NCBI RefSeq assembly: GCF_043641555.1
Contig: NZ_JBHZRJ010000006.1
Location: 271,211 to 335,210, forward strand
Reading direction: 5' to 3'
Length of the DNA stretch: 64,000 nt
Source: Saccharospirillum alexandrii_A
Lineage (GTDB): Bacteria > Pseudomonadota > Gammaproteobacteria > Pseudomonadales > Natronospirillaceae
The notes under the pieces are model-generated. The model was not told the DNA's origin and did not search any database. It saw nothing but the letters and a program-made list of their open reading frames with translations. A program made the translations under genes and the position numbers. The stretch's first letter is position 1, and each line of letters starts with the position of its first letter. Shown piece after piece: positions 59,478 through 64,000 of this stretch.

Positions 59478-60161
59478 TTACCGTGAAGCCTTTTTCTTGG
59501 GCGCCTTGGCTTGAGCACGAACTTGCTCGATACCACCCAGGATTTCGCCTTTGAAAATCCACACTTTGATACCGATCACACCGTAAGTGGTGTGTGCTTC
59601 GGCCGTAGCGTAGTCGATGTCAGCACGCAGCGTGTGCAAGGGAACGCGACCTTCGAGATACCACTCGGTCCGCGCAATCTCAGCACCACCCAAACGGCCA
59701 CTGACCTGAATCCGAACACCTTTCGCGCCATTGCGCATCGCGTTCTGCATCACACGCTTCATCGCGCGGCGGAACATGACACGACGCTCGAGCTGGCCAG
59801 CTACAGACTGGGCAACCAGTTTGGAGTCCAGATCAGGCTTGCGGATCTCTTCGATGTTGATGTGCACCGGAATCCCCATCATGGCGGATACTTCCTGACG
59901 CAGCACTTCTACATCTTCACCTTTCTTGCCGATGACAATGCCAGGGCGAGCGGTGTGGATGGTGATCTTGGCGTTCTGTGCAGGACGCTCAATCACGATT
60001 TTACTTACTGACGCTTTTTCCAGTTTCTTCTCCAGGTAGCTACGAACTTTAATATCGTTCAGCAGCTTCTTGGAGTAATCCTTGGAGTCGGCATACCAGA
60101 CCGAACTATGGTCTTTAGTGATGCCGAGCCGGATCCCGGTGGGATGTACTTTCTGGCCCAT
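59478..60161 (-). CDS. rpsC: 30S ribosomal protein S3
   Basis: A protein of 227 residues. The KH type II domain (about 40-110) carries IHTARPGIVIGKKGEDVEVLRQEVSAMMG, and the C-terminal domain contains GAKGVRIQVSGRLGGAEIARTEWYLEGRVPLHTLRADIDYATAEA. S3 lines the mRNA entry channel and has helicase-type function with S4. Length is close to the E. coli protein. Confidence 0.99.
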   Translation of the reverse strand: MGQKVHPTGIRLGITKDHSSVWYADSKDYSKKLLNDIKVRSYLEKKLEKASVSKIVIERPAQNAKITIHTARPGIVIGKKGEDVEVLRQEVSAMMGIPVHINIEEIRKPDLDSKLVAQSVAGQLERRVMFRRAMKRVMQNAMRNGAKGVRIQVSGRLGGAEIARTEWYLEGRVPLHTLRADIDYATAEAHTTYGVIGIKVWIFKGEILGGIEQVRAQAKAPKKKASR

Positions 60162-60175
60162 CTGTCATTCTCCCC

Positions 60176-60508
60176 TTATTTCTCGGCAACCTTGACCGTA
60201 ATGTGGCTCGTACGCTTAAAGATACGATCAGCACGGCCTTTAGCACGCGGACGGATACGCTTCATGGTCATACCTTCATCTACAAAGATGGAGGCGACTG
60301 AAAGCTCATCTACGTCTGCACCGTCATTGTGTTCTGCATTCGCAATGGCCGATTCCAGAACCTTCTTGACGATTGCAGCACCTTTTTGAGGGCTGAATGT
60401 CAGCAGATCCAGGGCTTCCGCCACTGACTTGCCGCGAATCATGTCTGCTACAAGACGACCTTTCTGAGCAGACAAGCGAGCACCGCGTAATACAGCTTGT
60501 GTTTCCAT
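60176..60508 (-). CDS. rplV: 50S ribosomal protein L22
   Basis: A protein of 110 residues from the second of two adjacent ATG codons (60508). The first, at 60511, is possible. METQAVLRGARLSAQKGRLVADMIRGKSVAEALDLLTFSPQKGAAIVKKVLESAIANAEHNDGADVDELSVASIFVDEG is the conserved body. Its beta hairpin extends into the exit tunnel, where macrolides interact. Confidence 0.98.
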   Translation of the reverse strand: METQAVLRGARLSAQKGRLVADMIRGKSVAEALDLLTFSPQKGAAIVKKVLESAIANAEHNDGADVDELSVASIFVDEGMTMKRIRPRAKGRADRIFKRTSHITVKVAEK

Positions 60509-60523
60509 CATGTCTACCCTCTA

Positions 60524-60799
60524 TTACCGCTTAGCCTTCTTGTCCGCAACATGACCCTTATAAGTACGAGTCAGCGCGAATTCACCCAACTTATGACCCA
60601 CCATGTCCTCTGTGACATAAACAGGTACATGTTGACGGCCATTATGGACTGCAAAGGTCAACCCGACGAATTCCGGGAAGATTGTGGAGCGACGCGACCA
60701 GGTTTTCAGGGGCCGTTTGTCACCGTTTTCCAGTGCAGCCTCTACCTTCTTCATCAAGTGCAGGTCGACGAATGGACCCTTCTTAAGTGAACGTGGCAC
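60524..60799 (-). CDS. rpsS: 30S ribosomal protein S19
   Basis: A protein of 91 residues. MPRSLKKGPFVDLHLMKKVEAALENGDKRPLKTWSRRSTIFPEFVGLTFAVHNGRQHVPVYVTEDMVGHKLGEFALTRTYKGH is a clear S19. It lies in the 30S head and contacts S13. Confidence 0.99.
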   Translation of the reverse strand: MPRSLKKGPFVDLHLMKKVEAALENGDKRPLKTWSRRSTIFPEFVGLTFAVHNGRQHVPVYVTEDMVGHKLGEFALTRTYKGHVADKKAKR

Positions 60800-60820
60800 A
60801 GCCTTTTCCTCTTATTTCAG

Positions 60821-61648
60821 TTACTTCGAAGAACGACGACGAACGATATACTTGTCCGTGCGCTTGTTCTTACGAGTTTTGTATCCCTTGGTGGGAACAC
60901 CCCAAGGCGTGACCGGATGACGTCCACCCGAGGTTTTACCTTCACCACCACCGTGCGGGTGATCGACCGGGTTCATTACAACACCACGAACCGTCGGACG
61001 GACACCACGCCAGCGAGTAGCACCGGCTTTACCCAATACACGCAGGCTATGTTCAGAGTTGCTCACTTCACCCAGGGTGGCGCGGCAATCTGACAGAACT
61101 TTACGCATTTCACCGGACCGCAAACGCAAGGTGGCATAGGTGCCTTCGCGCGCGACCAGCTGAGCTGAGTTACCTGCAGAGCGGACCATTTGGCCACCCT
61201 TGCCGGGCTTCATCTCAATATTGTGAATCGTCGAACCCAGAGGAATGCTGCGCAGTGGCATGGTGTTGCCCACTTTGATTGGCGCGTGCTCTCCGGATAC
61301 GATTTGATCACCTGCCGTCAAACCGGCCGGCGCCAGAATGTAACGACGCTCACCGTCTGCATACAGAACCAGGGCGATGTTCGCAGTCCGGTTCGGATCG
61401 TATTCCAGACGCTCAACTTTGGCATTGATGCCATCTTTGTTGCGCTTGAAATCAACCTTGCGGTAATGCGACTTGTGACCACCACCAATGTGCCGCGTGG
61501 TAATGCGACCCATGTTGTTACGGCCACCGCTCTTGGACTGCTTTTCAACCAGTGGCGCGTATGGCGCACCGGTGTGCAGTTCGGCGTTGTAAGTCTTGAT
61601 AACGTGACGACGTCCAGCTGACGTCGGCTTTGCTTTAACAATAGCCAT
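60821..61648 (-). CDS. rplB: 50S ribosomal protein L2
   Basis: A protein of 275 residues from the ATG at 61648. A TTG nine bases upstream is unlikely. MAIVKAKPTSAGRRHVIKTYNAELH, GGGHKSHYRKVDF and the catalytic-site proximal HPHGGGEGKTSGGRHPVTPWGVPTKGYKTRKNKRTD are conserved. It supports subunit association and the peptidyl-transferase centre. Confidence 0.99.
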   Translation of the reverse strand: MAIVKAKPTSAGRRHVIKTYNAELHTGAPYAPLVEKQSKSGGRNNMGRITTRHIGGGHKSHYRKVDFKRNKDGINAKVERLEYDPNRTANIALVLYADGERRYILAPAGLTAGDQIVSGEHAPIKVGNTMPLRSIPLGSTIHNIEMKPGKGGQMVRSAGNSAQLVAREGTYATLRLRSGEMRKVLSDCRATLGEVSNSEHSLRVLGKAGATRWRGVRPTVRGVVMNPVDHPHGGGEGKTSGGRHPVTPWGVPTKGYKTRKNKRTDKYIVRRRSSK

Positions 61649-61665
61649 TGTTCGCAACCCCTACC

Positions 61666-61962
61666 TTATTCTGCAGCCAGGAAATCAATTTCTTGGCCTT
61701 CAGCCAGACGAACATAGGCTTTCTTAACGTCGTTACGCTTACCAACGCCGCGCTGAGTGCGCTTTACCTTGCCCTTCTGGATCAGAGTGTGAACAGACTG
61801 AACTTTAACTTCGAACAGTTGCTCAACGGCCTTCTTGATTTCCGGCTTAGTTGCATCCTTGGCCACACGAAATACGTACTGGCCAGTGCCTTCCGCTACG
61901 ATGGTCGCTTTCTCGGAGATGTGCGGACCGTAAACGACCTGATAGATGCGTTCCTGGTTCAT
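61666..61962 (-). CDS. rplW: 50S ribosomal protein L23
   Basis: A protein of 98 residues. NQERIYQVVYGPHISEKATIVAEGTGQYVFRVAKDATKPEIKKAVEQLFEVKVQSVHTL is the L23 core. It surrounds the exit tunnel and is the docking site for trigger factor. It overlaps the end of rplD by four bases, which indicates coupling. Confidence 0.98.
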   Translation of the reverse strand: MNQERIYQVVYGPHISEKATIVAEGTGQYVFRVAKDATKPEIKKAVEQLFEVKVQSVHTLIQKGKVKRTQRGVGKRNDVKKAYVRLAEGQEIDFLAAE

Positions 61963-62567
61963 GCCAAAACCTCCTCAAGCTTCTTGAGCGCGGCAACAGT
62001 AATGACCACTTTTTCGTAGGCCACCAGGCTTACCGGGTTGATGCCAGCAACATCACTGACTTCAACGTGCGGTACGTTGCGAGCAGACAAGTACAGGTTT
62101 GAATCAACGTCGTCAGACACGATCAAAGCATTGCTCACGTCCAGCTCTTTCATTTTGGACAGAAATGCTTTGGTCTTTGGCTGTTCGATGCCCAGACCTT
62201 CAACCACGATCAGACGGTCCTGACGAACCAGTTCTGACAGGATTGATTTCATCGCACCACGGTACATTTTACGGTTAACTTTTTGTGACCAGTCTTGCGG
62301 ACGGGCTGCAAAGGTTTTACCGCCGCCAACCCAGATGGGTGAACGAATGGTACCGGCACGGGCACGGCCTGTGCCTTTTTGACGCCAGGGTTTTTTACCG
62401 CCACCGGCTACATCAGAGCGGCTCTTCTGAGCGCGGCTGCCTTGACGGCCACCGGCCAGGAAGGCGTTAACGACCTGATGAACCAGAGCTTCATTGAATT
62501 CTTTGCCGAACGTCGCGTCGGAAACTTCAACCTTGGCGCTGGCTTGTCCTGCAATATTAATATCCAT
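61959..62567 (-). CDS. rplD: 50S ribosomal protein L4
   Basis: A protein of 202 residues. The tunnel-lining loop region AFLAGGRQGSRAQKSRSDVAGGGKKPWRQKGTGRARAGTIRSPIWVGGGKTFA is present. In E. coli, L4 also represses the S10 operon through the long rpsJ leader. The leader here appears too short for that structure. It overlaps rplW. Confidence 0.98.
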   Translation of the reverse strand: MDINIAGQASAKVEVSDATFGKEFNEALVHQVVNAFLAGGRQGSRAQKSRSDVAGGGKKPWRQKGTGRARAGTIRSPIWVGGGKTFAARPQDWSQKVNRKMYRGAMKSILSELVRQDRLIVVEGLGIEQPKTKAFLSKMKELDVSNALIVSDDVDSNLYLSARNVPHVEVSDVAGINPVSLVAYEKVVITVAALKKLEEVLA

Positions 62568-62577
62568 TGCTTACCTC

Positions 62578-63210
62578 TTAGCCTTTAACCGCGGGTTGAA
62601 CAACAACGTGAGAACCTGTTGCACCGGGCAATGCGCCCTTTATCAACAACAAGTTACGCTCTGCGTCGACGCGAACGATCTCAAGTGACTGCACAGTAGA
62701 GCGCTCAGCACCCATGTGGCCAGACATCTTCTTGCCTTTCCACACACGACCTGGCGTCTGGCACTGGCCGATAGAGCCCGGTGCGCGGTGAGACAGTGAG
62801 TTACCGTGAGTTGCGTCTTGCATGCTGAAGTTGTGGCGCTTGATCGCACCAGCGAAGCCTTTACCCTTGGAGGTTCCGGTCACATCCACGCGCTGACCTG
62901 CTTCGAACAGGACAACGGTCAATTCTTCGCCAGCCTTCAGTTCGGCTGCTTCCTTCAGAGTGAATTCACGAGTGAACACACCGGCTTCAACACTGGCTTT
63001 CGCGAAGTGTCCTGCCTGAGACTTGGTGACGCGATTGGCACGACGAGTACCAGCGGTTAGCTGGACTGCATAGTAGCCATCGGTTTCCACGCTCTTTACT
63101 TGCGAGACCCGGTTGGGCTCGACTTCTACGACGGTCACTGGAATGGAAACGCCGTCTTCAGTGAAGACGCGAGTCATGCCAGTCTTACGACCAATCAGAC
63201 CAATTGACAT
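62578..63210 (-). CDS. rplC: 50S ribosomal protein L3
   Basis: A protein of 210 residues. SIGLIGRKTGMTRVFTEDGVSIPVTVVEVEPNRVSQVKS, the KGKGFAGAIKRHNFSMQDATHGNSLSHRAPGSIGQCQTPGRVWKGKKMSGHMG block, with the Gln that PrmB methylates, and the end are all normal. It is an assembly initiator for 50S. It lies 114 bases after rpsJ. Confidence 0.99.
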   Translation of the reverse strand: MSIGLIGRKTGMTRVFTEDGVSIPVTVVEVEPNRVSQVKSVETDGYYAVQLTAGTRRANRVTKSQAGHFAKASVEAGVFTREFTLKEAAELKAGEELTVVLFEAGQRVDVTGTSKGKGFAGAIKRHNFSMQDATHGNSLSHRAPGSIGQCQTPGRVWKGKKMSGHMGAERSTVQSLEIVRVDAERNLLLIKGALPGATGSHVVVQPAVKG

Positions 63211-63324
63211 TTCTTTCTTTCCTCTATGTACGGGGCTAAAACCCGCTATGGCCGCCCAGTTACTGCGCCTGTAACCACTTAATGATTTACTGCAGCTTGG
63301 GCTGTTACATTAGAGACTCAGCGA

Positions 63325-63636
63325 TTAGCCGAGGCTAATCTGTACGTCCACACCTGCCGCCAAGTCCAACTTCATCAACGCGTCTACGGTCTTTTCAGTT
63401 GGCTCAACGATATCCAGCATACGCTTGTGAGTACGAATTTCGTACTGATCACGCGCATCCTTGTTCACGTGCGGAGAGACCAGCACGGTGTAGCGTTCTC
63501 TGCGAGTCGGCAACGGGATCGGGCCCCGCACCTGTGCACCAGTACGCTTAGCCGTATCGACGATCTCCTGAGTCGAAGCATCGATCAGGCGATGATCGAA
63601 CGCTTTCAAGCGTATTCTGATCTTTTGGTTCTGCAT
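63325..63636 (-). CDS. rpsJ: 30S ribosomal protein S10 (NusE)
   Basis: A protein of 103 residues, MQNQKIRIRLKAFDHRLIDASTQEIVDTAKRTGAQVRGPIPLPTRRERYTVLVSPHVNKDARDQYEIRTHKRMLDIVEPTEKTVDALMKLDL. It works in the 30S head and, as NusE, in antitermination with NusB and NusG. It is the first gene of the cluster. A near-consensus sigma-70 promoter lies about 60 bases upstream. Confidence 0.99.
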   Translation of the reverse strand: MQNQKIRIRLKAFDHRLIDASTQEIVDTAKRTGAQVRGPIPLPTRRERYTVLVSPHVNKDARDQYEIRTHKRMLDIVEPTEKTVDALMKLDLAAGVDVQISLG

Positions 63637-63696
63637 GTGACCAAAGCTCCAAGATTGTTAAACAGCAATATACCCCCGGGAAATCAGGGGAGGCGT

Positions 63697-63725
63697 ATTG
63701 TATGTATCTTGAGCAGGGCTGTCAA
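63697..63725 (-). promoter_or_regulatory. Sigma-70 promoter of the S10 operon
   Basis: On the minus strand, TTGACA (63725-63720) is a perfect -35 box and TACAAT (63702-63697) a near-perfect -10 box with a 17-base spacer. Transcription would start near 63690, giving an rpsJ leader of only about 55 bases. Confidence 0.88.
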
Positions 63726-63784
63726 CGGCGATTAGGAAAGGAGTTGTAGGCGGGATTTTCAGTTAAAAATCAGAGGGTTAAAGC

Positions 63785-63814
63785 AAAAGAGGCGCCGTTG
63801 AGGCGCCTCTTTTT
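63785..63814 (-). terminator. Bidirectional terminator between tuf and the S10 operon
   Basis: AGAGGCGCC and GGCGCCTCT form a 9-bp stem around a 5-base loop, with A and T runs on both sides. It is downstream of the minus-strand tuf end and ends that transcript about 70 bases after its stop. Confidence 0.9.
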
Positions 63815-63861
63815 GAGCTGTTAGCTGCGAGCTTCGAGTTATGAGCCGTTACTAACAGCTC
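63815..63861. repeat. Inverted repeat with GAGCTG words near the tuf terminator
   Basis: GAGCTGTTAG at 63815-63824 and CTAACAGCTC at 63852-63861 are perfect 10-bp arms. The interior and flanks repeat words such as GCTGCGAGC and CGAGTT that also occur on the other strand at 1001-1036. Confidence 0.55.
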
Positions 63862-63886
63862 GTCGCTCTCAACTCAAAGCCAATCT

Positions 63887-64000
63887 TTACTTAATGATCT
63901 TCGCAACAACACCCGCACCTACGGTACGGCCGCCTTCACGAATCGCGAAACGCAGACCTTCGTCCATCGCGATCGGGGCGATCAGGGTAACGTCCATCTT
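63887..64000 (-). CDS. tuf: Elongation factor Tu, C-terminal end (partial)
   Basis: The last 37 codons of a minus-strand gene whose start lies past the window edge. KMDVTLIAPIAMDEGLRF followed by AIREGGRTVGAGVVAKIIK is the conserved end of EF-Tu domain 3. Position upstream of rpsJ is that of tufA of the str operon. EF-Tu delivers aminoacyl-tRNA to the ribosome. It has its own terminator. Confidence 0.97.
   Translation of the reverse strand, partial: KMDVTLIAPIAMDEGLRFAIREGGRTVGAGVVAKIIK

Overview
The window is a piece of chromosome from a moderately GC-rich gammaproteobacterium. The gene order of the S10-spc-alpha ribosomal cluster, a GlrK-QseG-GlrR operon, a trpGDC cluster without trpE, KatG and an acetoacetyl-CoA synthetase suit a marine Oceanospirillales-type heterotroph. 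That placement is inferred from gene content and was not computed.

Layout. 1-5.7 kb: the 3' end of a DeaD-type RNA helicase, a 31-bp inverted-repeat element, a trpG-trpD-trpC operon with an unlisted 59-codon membrane gene coupled to trpC, a CLCA_X-type protein that seems to start at ATT, a small YjfB-like protein and a PlsC-type acyltransferase. 5.8-8.3 kb: katG, preceded by a 58-codon open frame that overlaps it. 8.3-12.3 kb: an AT-richer accessory block of small exported, membrane and YciI-like genes separated by attC-like sites in the right orientation (a cassette cluster without an integrase), split by a REP-associated (RAYT-type) transposase with two 46-bp tandem repeats next to it. 12.4-34.5 kb: mixed metabolic and envelope genes, including an SppA peptidase with a beta-rich, barrel-like N-terminus, GNAT, YghU, NADAR/YbiA, tartrate/D-malate dehydrogenase next to a wrecked LysR gene, UbiA-DoxX, rhodanese, threonine aldolase, lipoproteins, TauE, a deletion-fused DrrAB-type ABC transporter remnant, an SLC13 permease and a heme-dependent N-demethylase-like protein.

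34.5-38.6 kb holds the most coherent regulatory find. A sigma-54 promoter with three TGTC-N10-GACA-like sites (the GlrR recognition pattern) drives an exported EF-hand protein directly upstream of glrK-qseG-glrR, the system expected to bind those sites. 38.7-47.1 kb: htpX, a large secreted gluzincin/beta-propeller/beta-barrel protein, then glgB and glgX. 47.2-49.7 kb: a small orphan gene and acetoacetyl-CoA synthetase.

49.9-63.6 kb, minus strand: the complete rpsJ-to-rplQ cluster (28 genes including secY and rpoA), with a near-consensus sigma-70 promoter before rpsJ, a hairpin leader before rpsM and a strong terminator after rplQ. The 3' end of tuf closes the window.

The accessory middle shows erosion (two internal-deletion pseudogenes, decayed attC sites) beside intact envelope-related genes. 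The right third is conserved core genome.
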